Positions 1 through 6,761 of a stretch of DNA of 64,000 nucleotides are shown piece after piece. Source of the DNA: Actinomycetota bacterium (GTDB taxonomy: Bacteria > Actinomycetota > Aquicultoria > SURF-47); contig QZJE01000011.1 in assembly GCA_003599235.1 (NCBI GenBank), positions 1 to 64,000 on the forward strand, written 5' to 3'. Each line of letters begins with the position of its first letter. Positions within the stretch are counted from its first letter, which is position 1. A model generated the notes under the pieces. That model worked only from the letters and a program-made list of their open reading frames with translations. It did no database searches and had not been told where the DNA came from. Position numbers and translations under genes: made by a program.

Positions 1-501
1 AATAATCCTTAAGAACTCATCAAAAGTAAATGATTTATCCAATGGCTCAGGGCCTAAATCGCTTAACAGCTCATCTGATCTTTCTTTTGTCACCAACCTA
101 ACGGTTGCGAATTTTCGCATATCAGAGAGGCCAAAAATCTTATTATTGGTGAGCTTTAAAACCAGGTGAACGAATTGGTTAACCCCAAAAGAAAGCGGGC
201 TATCTTTATCTTCTGTATCCCAGCGCCCGTTTTTAACTTCAATTCCATCGCTTACCAGTAGATGACCTGTCATCTTTAAATGAATCGCAATTACTAAATT
301 TCCATCCAAATGGATTAATAAATTCTTGGCTCTTCTGGATACATCAACAATCTTACGTCCCTTTAGTTCGGCAATAAACTCCTCAAGAGCAGGCTCTTTT
401 ATTGTATTGGGGTTATCGGTTGAAGCTTTAAGAATTGTCTTTCCGACAATTTTTTTCTTTAAATCTTCTTTTATTGTTTCTACCTCAGGAAGTTCCGGCA
501 C
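1..501 (-). CDS. mutM: formamidopyrimidine-DNA glycosylase, N-terminal part (runs off the window)
   Basis: Base-excision repair glycosylase/AP lyase that removes 8-oxoguanine and other oxidised purines. Translating from the GTG at 501 gives a protein beginning (M)PELPEVETI, the diagnostic N-terminus in which Pro2 and Glu3 are catalytic. 167 codons are visible; later LKMTGHL and SDMRKFATV segments fit the family N-terminal domain. The C-terminal helix-two-turn-helix and zinc finger lie outside the window. The start codon directly follows the htpX stop (502-504), so it is the third gene of a lemA-htpX-mutM operon. Truncated only by the window edge. Confidence 0.9.
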   Translation of the reverse strand, partial: MPELPEVETIKEDLKKKIVGKTILKASTDNPNTIKEPALEEFIAELKGRKIVDVSRRAKNLLIHLDGNLVIAIHLKMTGHLLVSDGIEVKNGRWDTEDKDSPLSFGVNQFVHLVLKLTNNKIFGLSDMRKFATVRLVTKERSDELLSDLGPEPLDKSFTFDEFLRII

Positions 502-1383
502 CTACATCGCCTCCAGCTTGGCAATTCTATCTTCTATTGGCGGATGGGTATCAAATAATCTGTTTAGTTTAGAACCTTTTAATGGATTAGCGATATAGAG
601 ATGGGCTGTAGCTTTATTAGCCACTTTTAACTGCTCTTTATCTGCTGATAATTTCTTTAGCGCACTAGCTAGCCCCGGCGGATAGCGGGTTAGCATAGCT
701 GCCTGGGCATCAGCTAAGAACTCTCTTTTTCTAGATACAGCCATTTGAATCAACATGGCAAAAATGGGCGATAAAATGGCTAGTACTAATCCTAGTAAAG
801 CAAAAACAATTCCAAGTTGGCCCATATCTTCATCCCTATCTCTAAAACCTCCCCAAAAGAAGCTTCTTATCAACCAGTCGCTTAATAAAACCACAATGCC
901 GGCTAGGATAGAGACAACTGCCATCAGCCTGATGTCATAGCCTTTTACATGGCTCATCTCGTGAGCAATTACTCCTTCTAATTCCTGGCGGTTCATTTTA
1001 TCAAGCAGTCCGGTGGTAACGGCAATAGAGGCATGCTCCGGATCTCGGCCGGTAGCAAAAGCATTAGGAGCCGGATCATCAATTACGTAGGCCTTAGGGG
1101 TTGGAAGCCCGGCAGCAATAGCCATCGATTCAACTACATTATATAGATACGGATACTCTTGTTTTTCCACCGGACGAGCCTTGCTCATCGATAAAATAAT
1201 CTTGTCACCATATCGGTAACTACTTAAACCCATTGTTAAAGAGATAATTAGAGCTAGTGGCAGACCGAAATAACCAAAACCGGTCACCTTCCCGAAGACA
1301 TAACCCAAGGCAGAGATAAAGACGATGAAAATAAAGATTAATATAACTGTTCTTACTTTATTAGATGAAATTGCTTCGTACAT
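502..1383 (-). CDS. htpX: M48 family zinc metalloprotease HtpX
   Basis: Membrane-bound zinc endopeptidase for quality control of misfolded membrane proteins. 293 aa. Two N-terminal membrane segments (about residues 12-30 and 36-52), then the zinc site HEMSH (about residue 140) and two more hydrophobic segments (about 155-175 and 190-215). The downstream region with EFLADAQA supplies the third zinc ligand, typical of M48B. It starts 3 bp after lemA, a common pairing, and is followed without a gap by mutM. Length and motif order are normal for HtpX. Confidence 0.95.
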   Translation of the reverse strand: MYEAISSNKVRTVILIFIFIVFISALGYVFGKVTGFGYFGLPLALIISLTMGLSSYRYGDKIILSMSKARPVEKQEYPYLYNVVESMAIAAGLPTPKAYVIDDPAPNAFATGRDPEHASIAVTTGLLDKMNRQELEGVIAHEMSHVKGYDIRLMAVVSILAGIVVLLSDWLIRSFFWGGFRDRDEDMGQLGIVFALLGLVLAILSPIFAMLIQMAVSRKREFLADAQAAMLTRYPPGLASALKKLSADKEQLKVANKATAHLYIANPLKGSKLNRLFDTHPPIEDRIAKLEAM

Positions 1384-1386
1384 TTA

Positions 1387-1938
1387 TCAAAATTTTACTT
1401 TTACTGGTTCTTTTTCTGCTTCCTCTATTTCGAAATATTCTTTACCGGCGAAATTAAACATAGAGGCCACGATGTTAGTGGGGAAAACCTCGCGGGCGTT
1501 GTTATAGTTAAGCACCATATCGTTATAGAATTGCCGGCTATAAGCGATTTTGCTCTCTGTACCAGCTAGCTCTTCTTGCAACATTAAGAAGTTTTGGTTA
1601 GCTTTTAAATCCGGATAATTCTCGGCTACCGCAAATAATGATTTTAAAGTGTCAGTTAGCATATTCTCTGCTTTAGCTTTGTCGGCTACGTTTCCCGCTT
1701 GCACCGCTCCGGCTCTGGCCTCAGTAACTTTTTCAAATACACCTTTTTCGTGAGCAGCATAGCCTTTTACGGTTTCCACTAAGTTCGGAATTAAATCATG
1801 CCGTCTTTTTAGCTGCACGTCTACCTGCGACCAGGCATTATTAGTCCTATTTCTAAGCACCACCAACCGGTTATAGATGGCAACTGCGGCCACTACAGCC
1901 ACTACAATCAATCCAAAAAATAACGGAATAATAAACAT
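1387..1938 (-). CDS. lemA: LemA family protein
   Basis: 183 aa. One N-terminal membrane helix (about residues 3-22) followed by a helical extracytoplasmic domain. The signature [30 protein letters not shown] (split here: [20 protein letters not shown], then [10 protein letters not shown]) is at about residues 30-60. LemA proteins are of unclear biochemical function but are very often encoded beside htpX, as here. First gene of the operon; a Shine-Dalgarno AGGAG lies just upstream of the ATG and a promoter-like sequence is visible at 1967-1995. Confidence 0.95.
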   Translation of the reverse strand: MFIIPLFFGLIVVAVVAAVAIYNRLVVLRNRTNNAWSQVDVQLKRRHDLIPNLVETVKGYAAHEKGVFEKVTEARAGAVQAGNVADKAKAENMLTDTLKSLFAVAENYPDLKANQNFLMLQEELAGTESKIAYSRQFYNDMVLNYNNAREVFPTNIVASMFNFAGKEYFEIEEAEKEPVKVKF

Positions 1939-1966
1939 CTTTACTCTCCTTTAACTAAGTTCATTA

Positions 1967-1995
1967 ATCTTAAACCCTTAAGATTTTGAAATCAA
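1967..1995 (-). promoter_or_regulatory. candidate promoter of lemA-htpX-mutM, overlapped by an inverted repeat
   Basis: On the minus strand a -35 TTGATT (1990-1995) and a -10 TAAGAT (1967-1972) are separated by 17 bp. A perfect inverted repeat ATCTTAA-accc-TTAAGAT (1967-1984) covers the -10 and spacer, so a dimeric regulator could act here. Promoter assignment is by consensus only. Confidence 0.5.
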
Positions 1996-2024
1996 CATTC
2001 CCACCGATGTGGTTTTTAATTATC

Positions 2025-2181
2025 GCAAATAGGTTTAAATTGCGACTTGAGCAGCCATGAGCTGAGCTGAAATTAAGCGGCGGCGGCAAATTGGTTGAAT
2101 TAGCCACTCGTAAGTTCCAATTTCGCCTCGTTTAATGAAGTCGAAGCCATAGGATGTGAGTGGAGCAAGAAACCTATTTGC
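2025..2181. repeat. dispersed inverted-repeat element, family 1 copy a
   Basis: 157 bp element bounded by perfect 12-bp inverted ends GCAAATAGGTTT (2025-2036) and AAACCTATTTGC (2170-2181). The core is shared with 61131-61290: both contain AAGTTCCAATTTCGCC, GCAAATTGGTTGA, AGCCATGAGCTG/AGCCACATGAGCTG and GAAGCCATAG in the same order. Internally AAATTGG and CCAATTT can pair. The outer arms differ between copies yet pair within each copy. A 28-bp truncated copy of its left end is at 4912-4939. The small open frame through it is not considered a gene. Confidence 0.7.
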
Positions 2182-2218
2182 AAAAAAATTGCTTGGAAAA
2201 GACATAAGCCAACTGGCA

Positions 2219-3523
2219 CTACACCCATCGATTACAAAACGAACTATGCCCTTTAGATACCTCGGCAATCTCCACCTTACTAGCCCCCTGATAGCGCTTA
2301 TTAAATCCTAACAAAGAAGCTTTAATTATCGCCTTTTCCCCATAGCGGTTTTTTACCCTATCCACTGCTTTATCAATATCGCTAAGCCTTTCATTGCCAA
2401 AGATATCCAGTTGGCGGCCATCAGAGGCTTTTTTTAAATTACCGGCGCTTATAGCTATCAAACTAACTCCATGCTGACGAGCTAATTCCTCTTGCCCGTC
2501 CATTAAATCAAGAGCTGTTTTATAGATCTTGCTGGTGATATCAGTTGCGTTTGCTAAGCTTCTGGCGCGTGAAAAGTACATCAAGCCGGCTAGCCCCATT
2601 CTTAGAGTAATAGTTTTAGCCAAATAATTATCAGAGCGCATCCTTCTACAAACCCCTTCGGTTAGCCCCAGCAAAACCTTTTTTACGACATCTAAATCCT
2701 TTATGCCTTTAGCCCCTAAAGCCGAGCTGTGACCAAATGATTTTGGACCGGGGCCTTGATGGCTGGGAATAAGCGGTGAATTATCAATGCCTAAGGATGC
2801 ATTATGCAATACCACCCCCATCACCCCCCAACGCTTCTTTAAATACTCCGGCGAGAGATTTTGCAGTTGCCCTACCGTTTCAATACCTAAAGCCCGAAGA
2901 TGCTTTTTCATGCGGTAGCCCACCCCTAACAGGTCTTTGGCTGGCAGAGGAGCAAAAGCTTCCGGCAACTCGTCGGCGCTAATATAAGTAATGCCGCGCG
3001 GTTTATTAAACTCCCCGGCCATTTTAGCAACCAACTTATTAGGGCCAATTCCTATAGAGCAGCTTAAGCCTAACTTATCTTTAATCTCATCAAAGAACCT
3101 CTTGGCTAAATTAACTGGTGAGCCAAAAAGGTGGGAGCTATTAGTAATATCTAAGAAAAGCTCATCTATGGAATAAACCTCCACTAAGTCGGAATAGTTG
3201 CGGCTGATACCGACAATCTTTCGGGTGTTATGCAGATATTTTTCAAAGTTGCCTTTTACATAGTTAGCCTTCGGGCAGAGCTTTTTAGCTTGAAAGATGG
3301 GGGTGCCGGCTTTAATGCCAAAAGGCCTGGCTTCATAAGAGGCCGCCATTACTATCCCTAAATTCCTGTTAGGATGCCATCCGTGAGTAACCAGCAGCGG
3401 TTTACCTTTGTAAACAGAAATATCTCGCTGCTCGATGGAGGCGAAATAGGAGTCCATATCTAGGTGTAATATTGTTCGTTGGGATGAGGGATGAGAGATG
3501 AGGGATGAGAACTTATTGGTCAT
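2219..3523 (-). CDS. dinB: DNA polymerase IV (Y-family translesion polymerase)
   Basis: Error-prone polymerase used for lesion bypass in the SOS response. 434 aa. Family motifs: LDMDSYFASIEQRD (about residues 20-33), YSIDELFLD (about 117-125, catalytic Asp-Glu) and the helix-hairpin-helix/thumb region (about 190-240), then the little-finger domain. The ATG at 3523 overlaps the upstream small gene by 11 bp, suggesting coupling. Residues 4-16 (FSSLISHPSSQRT) come from a tandem GGGATGA-type repeat (3481-3510), so the native N-terminus may be nearer residue 17. The upstream LexA box supports SOS control. Confidence 0.93.
   Translation of the reverse strand: MTNKFSSLISHPSSQRTILHLDMDSYFASIEQRDISVYKGKPLLVTHGWHPNRNLGIVMAASYEARPFGIKAGTPIFQAKKLCPKANYVKGNFEKYLHNTRKIVGISRNYSDLVEVYSIDELFLDITNSSHLFGSPVNLAKRFFDEIKDKLGLSCSIGIGPNKLVAKMAGEFNKPRGITYISADELPEAFAPLPAKDLLGVGYRMKKHLRALGIETVGQLQNLSPEYLKKRWGVMGVVLHNASLGIDNSPLIPSHQGPGPKSFGHSSALGAKGIKDLDVVKKVLLGLTEGVCRRMRSDNYLAKTITLRMGLAGLMYFSRARSLANATDITSKIYKTALDLMDGQEELARQHGVSLIAISAGNLKKASDGRQLDIFGNERLSDIDKAVDRVKNRYGEKAIIKASLLGFNKRYQGASKVEIAEVSKGHSSFCNRWV
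3481..3510. repeat. short tandem repeat, GGGATGA words, inside the dinB 5' end
   Basis: About four copies of a GGGATGA/GAGATGA heptamer. It is translated as part of the DinB N-terminal extension. Similar words recur at 31612-31640, and a short ATCCCTCATCCC stretch lies near 46420. Confidence 0.7.
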
Positions 3524-3761
3524 TTTGATACACTCGCGTTAACTTCCAGACCATCTTCTCTGGCTTGAAGATGATCTCGTAAATATTGCCATTGCTTTGT
3601 ACTGAAAAACTGTAGATAGGAAAAAGCCCTTCGCGGCTTTTATAAGCTCCGTTTACTTTGTCTATTTGGTAAAACCGGCCTTGCCAGCAAAACCGCCTCG
3701 GCGTAAGTTTGCCATGGCTAAACAAGGCCAGCACCTTAATAGGCTCATTAGGTTCAAACAC
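3513..3761 (-). CDS. small DinB-associated protein (DUF6504-like)
   Basis: 82 aa, basic, no membrane segment. The PIKVLALF...RFCWQGRFYQIDKV pattern (about residues 8-37) resembles the small one-domain proteins next to dinB in many Gram-positive genomes (DUF6504 type); function unknown. GTG start with a good GGAGG six bases upstream. It is first in the dinB operon and overlaps dinB by 11 bp, so it is presumably SOS-induced. The family name is from memory of the pattern and needs a profile search. Confidence 0.7.
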   Translation of the reverse strand: MFEPNEPIKVLALFSHGKLTPRRFCWQGRFYQIDKVNGAYKSREGLFPIYSFSVQSNGNIYEIIFKPEKMVWKLTRVYQNDQ

Positions 3762-3779
3762 TTATTTCCTCCAGCATTT

Positions 3780-3818
3780 TAAGCTATAAGCTGTAAGCCT
3801 TAAGCAGTAAGCTTAAGT
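3780..3818. repeat. short tandem repeat, TAAGCTG-like words
   Basis: About five imperfect copies of a TAAGCTN heptamer lie in the 5' leader of the dinB operon, between its promoter and the first Shine-Dalgarno. One of many such loci in the window, each with a different word. Confidence 0.6.
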
Positions 3819-3823
3819 ACAAC

Positions 3824-3871
3824 CAAACGTATGTTCGATTTAATGATAAGCTGGAGTGTAGAAGAAGTCAA
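3824..3871 (-). promoter_or_regulatory. dinB operon promoter with LexA (SOS) box
   Basis: Minus strand: -35 TTGACT (3866-3871), 17-bp spacer, -10 TATCAT (3843-3848), then CGAACATACGTTTG (3824-3837). The last matches the Gram-positive LexA/DinR site CGAAC-N4-GTTCG with one mismatch and lies over the expected transcription start, where bound LexA would block transcription. The -35 overlaps the stop of the FRG-domain gene. Confidence 0.8.
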
Positions 3872-4809
3872 GGATTTGCTATTTCCTGTTTTAAATTACA
3901 GTGTAAAGCCGCCCCTTGCATATCTGGGTAAAAAGTCTTGTAGGTTATTCCCTTTTGTTCGAGTTTTTTTAAAAAACTGTATCGAAGTTTATTTGGTATG
4001 CGTATTTTTATCAAAAAATCAATCTCTTGTTTCTTTTTCCTTTTGAAATCATCAAAACATTTATTAGAAAAATCTTCGATAGATATGTTATTACGAGTTC
4101 TAGTAAAAAGTCCTCTTTGAGCTCTAATCCGTTTAAACATAGCACCAATTGCTTTTGCTTCACTAAGGCTAGATTTTTTATCAAAATTTTCTTTTTCAAT
4201 ACCTAAGCTGGTCAACAATTCGACATAACGTGTTACTTCTTTTGCTTTACACAACAAACGTCTGCTTGTTTTATTAAACCCAAAAACTACTCTTTTGCCA
4301 TCTTCTTCCTTCTCTTTTGTTTTACAAAGCGCAAAGAAAAGGGCAATGTCAGGATCCTCTGTCCAATCAAGGATTGGCGTTTCTAATCCATGATGCTGGC
4401 CAATAGACCAGTATATGCAATCGATAAAGTCATCAAACCAGTCATCTATATTTTTTATTTTATGCGGATCTACCATTTTAAAATATTTTTCTAATGCATC
4501 ACCAAACGCTTTTGTCCTCTGCCCTAGGTCTCTCTGCTGATTAAAAAATTTTTCTAGGTACTCTGCCTCAGGCATTTCATTTTTAAACTTATTCAATAGC
4601 ACTTTAACAACCTTATCGTCCAGATTTTTTTTACGATAAATAGTTGGTCGAAGTGGTTTTTCTGAACTCTGACCACGCCAAAAACATTTATCTTTGTACT
4701 TATCAACTATATTTTCAAACTCTTTCCAAGATTTAATATCAATTACATAAACACCGTTTTTTTCATTTGACCTTTTGTTGGATATCATTCCATTGTCTAT
4801 TTCTTTCAT
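3868..4809 (-). CDS. FRG domain-containing protein
   Basis: 313 aa cytoplasmic protein, AT-rich and Lys-rich compared with neighbours. It has the FRG signature: FWRGQ (about residue 42), PTIYR (about 54-58) and QHHGLETPILDWTEDPDIAL followed by FFA (about 139-161). FRG proteins are of unknown biochemical function; they are patchily distributed and often sit in accessory or defence-like loci. Start: ATG 4809 with TATAAT close upstream, or the ATG seven codons later; neither has a clear Shine-Dalgarno. Lying between the dinB promoter and a repeat mosaic, it is probably horizontally acquired. Confidence 0.8.
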   Translation of the reverse strand: MKEIDNGMISNKRSNEKNGVYVIDIKSWKEFENIVDKYKDKCFWRGQSSEKPLRPTIYRKKNLDDKVVKVLLNKFKNEMPEAEYLEKFFNQQRDLGQRTKAFGDALEKYFKMVDPHKIKNIDDWFDDFIDCIYWSIGQHHGLETPILDWTEDPDIALFFALCKTKEKEEDGKRVVFGFNKTSRRLLCKAKEVTRYVELLTSLGIEKENFDKKSSLSEAKAIGAMFKRIRAQRGLFTRTRNNISIEDFSNKCFDDFKRKKKQEIDFLIKIRIPNKLRYSFLKKLEQKGITYKTFYPDMQGAALHCNLKQEIANP

Positions 4810-4911
4810 TCGACAAATTATACACCGATTAGCAATAAACCATGCTTTTCTCAGCTATACAAAAAAGGCTCCATGGTTATTACAAAACAATTTTCTAGAT
4901 GATTCCACAAT

Positions 4912-4939
4912 GCAAGTAGGTTTAATTGCGACTTGAGCA
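4912..4939. repeat. truncated left end of family 1 repeat
   Basis: 28 bp matching 2025-2053 with one substitution and one missing base (shared GGTTT-AATTGCGACTTGAGCA). Only the outer arm and the beginning of the core are present; the match ends where a C-rich stretch and the family 2 element begin. It documents a broken copy within the 4810-5157 intergenic mosaic, which otherwise shows no gene. Confidence 0.65.
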
Positions 4940-4968
4940 CCCACCCCATCCCCCACCTCTTCAAAAGA

Positions 4969-5090
4969 GTAGGCTTGTGCTAAAAGAAGCGTCTCGGAGG
5001 CCGAGCGGCATGGCTTAAACGCGAGGCCGAGAGTTGAAGGCATTTCCCTCGCCGGGGGAAATGACCTGTATTCTTTTAGCATTAGCCTAC
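4969..5090. repeat. dispersed inverted-repeat element, family 2 copy a
   Basis: About 122 bp. The core shares TCTCGGAGGC, GCGAGGCCGAGAGTT and GCATTTCCC...GGGGGAAATGAC with 10978-11117. Two internal hairpins: TCTCGG/CCGAGA and CATTTCCC/GGGAAATG. The outer arms 4969-4988 and 5071-5090 pair over about 18 of 20 bases (AGGCT...TGCTAAAAGAA with TTCTTTTAGCA...AGCCT). A further 12-bp pair AAAAGAGTAGGC (4963-4974) and GCCTACTCTTTT (5093-5104) offers an alternative outer stem. Confidence 0.75.
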
Positions 5091-5106
5091 TCGCCTACTC
5101 TTTTTT

Positions 5107-5147
5107 AAAGGATTTTTCTCTCCTATTGCGAAATTTATTAGTAGAAG
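5107..5147. repeat. dispersed repeat, family 4 copy a
   Basis: 41 bp with about 34 positions identical to the reverse complement of 51774-51815. The shared core is CTCCTATTGCGAAATT, preceded by AAAGGA and followed by TAGAAG. It directly abuts the family 2 element and precedes the ORF6N promoter region. Confidence 0.6.
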
Positions 5148-5158
5148 GGTTTATTAAG

Positions 5159-5177
5159 TGGTCACAAATTGTGACCA
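5159..5177 (+). promoter_or_regulatory. palindromic operator before the ORF6N gene
   Basis: TGGTCACAAATTGTGACCA, a perfect 9+1+9 palindrome, ends three bases before the AGGAG Shine-Dalgarno (5181-5185). The same core recurs as two palindromes inside the coding sequence (5387-5438). A binding site for the gene's own product or a cognate repressor is plausible (inference). Confidence 0.6.
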
Positions 5178-5190
5178 TAAAGGAGTTACT

Positions 5191-5727
5191 ATGTCTACAG
5201 TTATACCAGTTGAACGCATAGAAAAATCAATATTGTTACTAAGGGGCCAGAAAGTAATGCTAGATACCGATTTGGCAGAATTATATGGCGTAGAAACAAA
5301 AAGACTAAATGAAGCAGTTAAGAGAAATATCGATAGATTTCCGGCTGATTTTATGTTTCAGCTGAATGAAGAGGAATTAGAAATCTTGAAATCACAATTT
5401 GTGACTTCAAGTTTGAGGTCGCAATTTGCGACCTCAAACACTAAGGGTGGTAGACGCTATTACCCATACGCTTTCACTGAGCAAGGAGTTGCTATGCTTT
5501 CGAGTGTTTTAAAAAGCAAAAGAGCAGTGCAAGTTAACATCGAGATAATGCGAGCTTTTGTGAAAATGCGCCAGTTAATTGCTTCCAACAAGGAGTTGGC
5601 CCTTAAGTTGGAAGAGCTAGAAAGAAAATCAGATCGGCATGATGATCAAATTAGCGCAATATTTGCTGCTATAAAGAAATTAATGCTTCCGCCTAGCAAA
5701 CCCAAAAACCCTATTGGCTTTAGGTAG
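5191..5727 (+). CDS. ORF6N domain-containing (phage-type) DNA-binding protein
   Basis: 178 aa from the ATG at 5191, which has AGGAG six bases upstream; an upstream in-frame GTG at 5158 would translate the operator and is less likely. The N-terminal ORF6N domain (about residues 8-115) shows [29 protein letters not shown] and [15 protein letters not shown]. The C-terminus (about 125-165) is a predicted coiled coil. ORF6N domains come from phages and plasmids and usually act as DNA-binding regulators. The central loop carries a duplicated nine-residue unit ([18 protein letters not shown]) encoded by two palindromes. Probably a mobile-element remnant. Confidence 0.85.
   Translation: MSTVIPVERIEKSILLLRGQKVMLDTDLAELYGVETKRLNEAVKRNIDRFPADFMFQLNEEELEILKSQFVTSSLRSQFATSNTKGGRRYYPYAFTEQGVAMLSSVLKSKRAVQVNIEIMRAFVKMRQLIASNKELALKLEELERKSDRHDDQISAIFAAIKKLMLPPSKPKNPIGFR
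5387..5438 (+). repeat. tandem palindromes inside the ORF6N coding sequence
   Basis: Two adjacent 27-nt units, each palindromic: centre TCACAATTTGTGA with flanks TGAAA/TTCA (5387-5409), and centre TCGCAATTTGCGA with flanks TTTGAGG/CCTCAAA (5412-5438). The differences between units are transitions at symmetrical positions, so the second palindrome is preserved although its sequence changed. Confidence 0.75.
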
Positions 5728-5735
5728 TATGACAA

Positions 5736-6584
5736 TCAATCAAGATATCCGTTAGAAAAAAGTACTTCTCCGCGAATCACCTTTATTGTCTTAGCGATTT
5801 TTTTGAAATCCTCATCTGAGTCCTCTAGTGCTGGGTCAGCTAAAAGCTGCTTAGCTTTTTCAGCCACTTCTAAGAGTTCAGTAAAGTTCGGATCAGCAAT
5901 AGGTGTGGTAAGTCCTGCTTCAAGAAGCATAGCTAGAAAAGTACCTCCCACCCAGGCATGAATTGCCGGTTCGCAGCCGTTATAGACATTAGAGAGCCCA
6001 ACCGTACTTTTAGTTGGCGGATCAGCCAGTTCTTTAAACATAGCGATGGAATTAACAGACTTAATAGCCTGGTCTTGTTGGATGCCGATAGGCAGAATTA
6101 AAGGATCCAGGTAAAGATCTTCGTTGGCGATACCGTACTGGTTAGCCAAAGTAATTAAATCAAAAGCCACTACACAACGCTCATTTTCATCCCGGGGAAT
6201 ACCTTCATCGGTCATGCAAAGGCCGATTAATTTGGCATTATACTTGCCCGCCAGCTCAAACATCGGCTCTTTACGGCCGGTTTGCCCTGAAGCAGAGTTG
6301 ATAATAGCCTGGCCCTTGTGAACTTTAAGGCCGGCTTCAATTGCAGCTAGATTAGTACAATCCAAAGAAATCGGTACATCTACTTCTTTTTGAATCTCGG
6401 TAACCAGCCATTCCATTAATTCAGGGCCGTCTTTGGTTGCCGGGCCGATGTTTAAATCCAAAAAGGTAATACCAGCTTCCACCTGCTTCTTTGCAAGCTC
6501 CAATAAAAGGCCGATTTCTCTGTTCTTCATAGCTTTGGCTACCCTGGAACTGGTAACCGATATCTTTTCTCCAATAATTTCCAA
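5736..6584 (-). CDS. acsE: methyltetrahydrofolate:corrinoid/iron-sulfur protein methyltransferase
   Basis: Transfers the methyl group of 5-methyl-THF to the cobalt of the corrinoid iron-sulfur protein AcsCD, joining the methyl and carbonyl branches of the Wood-Ljungdahl pathway. 282 aa, a single pterin-binding TIM barrel: FLDLNIGPATKDGPELMEW (about residues 41-59), SLDCTN, INSASG (about 95-101), and GLSNVYNGCEPAIHAW (about 197-212). TTG start supported by AGGAGG seven bases upstream. Last gene of the acs cluster; a family 3 palindromic element begins a few bases upstream of its ribosome-binding site. Confidence 0.92.
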   Translation of the reverse strand: MEIIGEKISVTSSRVAKAMKNREIGLLLELAKKQVEAGITFLDLNIGPATKDGPELMEWLVTEIQKEVDVPISLDCTNLAAIEAGLKVHKGQAIINSASGQTGRKEPMFELAGKYNAKLIGLCMTDEGIPRDENERCVVAFDLITLANQYGIANEDLYLDPLILPIGIQQDQAIKSVNSIAMFKELADPPTKSTVGLSNVYNGCEPAIHAWVGGTFLAMLLEAGLTTPIADPNFTELLEVAEKAKQLLADPALEDSDEDFKKIAKTIKVIRGEVLFSNGYLD

Positions 6585-6600
6585 TTTTTCCTCCTATCAC

Positions 6601-6683
6601 CTCGGGGTCCTGTCGCTACAGTATCCCATCGTGCTCAGAAACATCTTGCGCGCGATGGGAGCCCTCTTTCGCGCCACCCCTCG
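6601..6683. repeat. palindromic element, family 3 copy a
   Basis: 83 bp, ends CTCGGGGTCCTGTC and GCGCCACCCCTCG, with internal stem CCCATC/GATGGG around GTGCTCA...TTGCGCGC. Near-identical to 29849-29933 and, in reverse orientation, similar to 27160-27244. It lies in the acsE 5' leader; the rest of the 177-bp gap to nuoF shows no gene. Confidence 0.8.
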
Positions 6684-6761
6684 TATTGCAATCTAAAAAT
6701 TATAAATCTAAATTGTAAAACAAGAAAGCCTTTGTTTTGAATTTATAAGATATCTTACCAG

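Noticed and set aside
2035-2268. 77-codon minus-strand frame through the family 1 repeat
   Set aside because: It overlaps the dinB end and consists of repeat sequence. The second copy of the repeat is also open in the corresponding frame for a stretch, but it has no start, no ribosome-binding site and different ends.
4855-5082. 75-codon minus-strand frame through the family 2 repeat (and the similar one at 10956-11186)
   Set aside because: Both are by-products of the GC-rich palindromic core; neither has a Shine-Dalgarno, and the surrounding arms differ in sequence.
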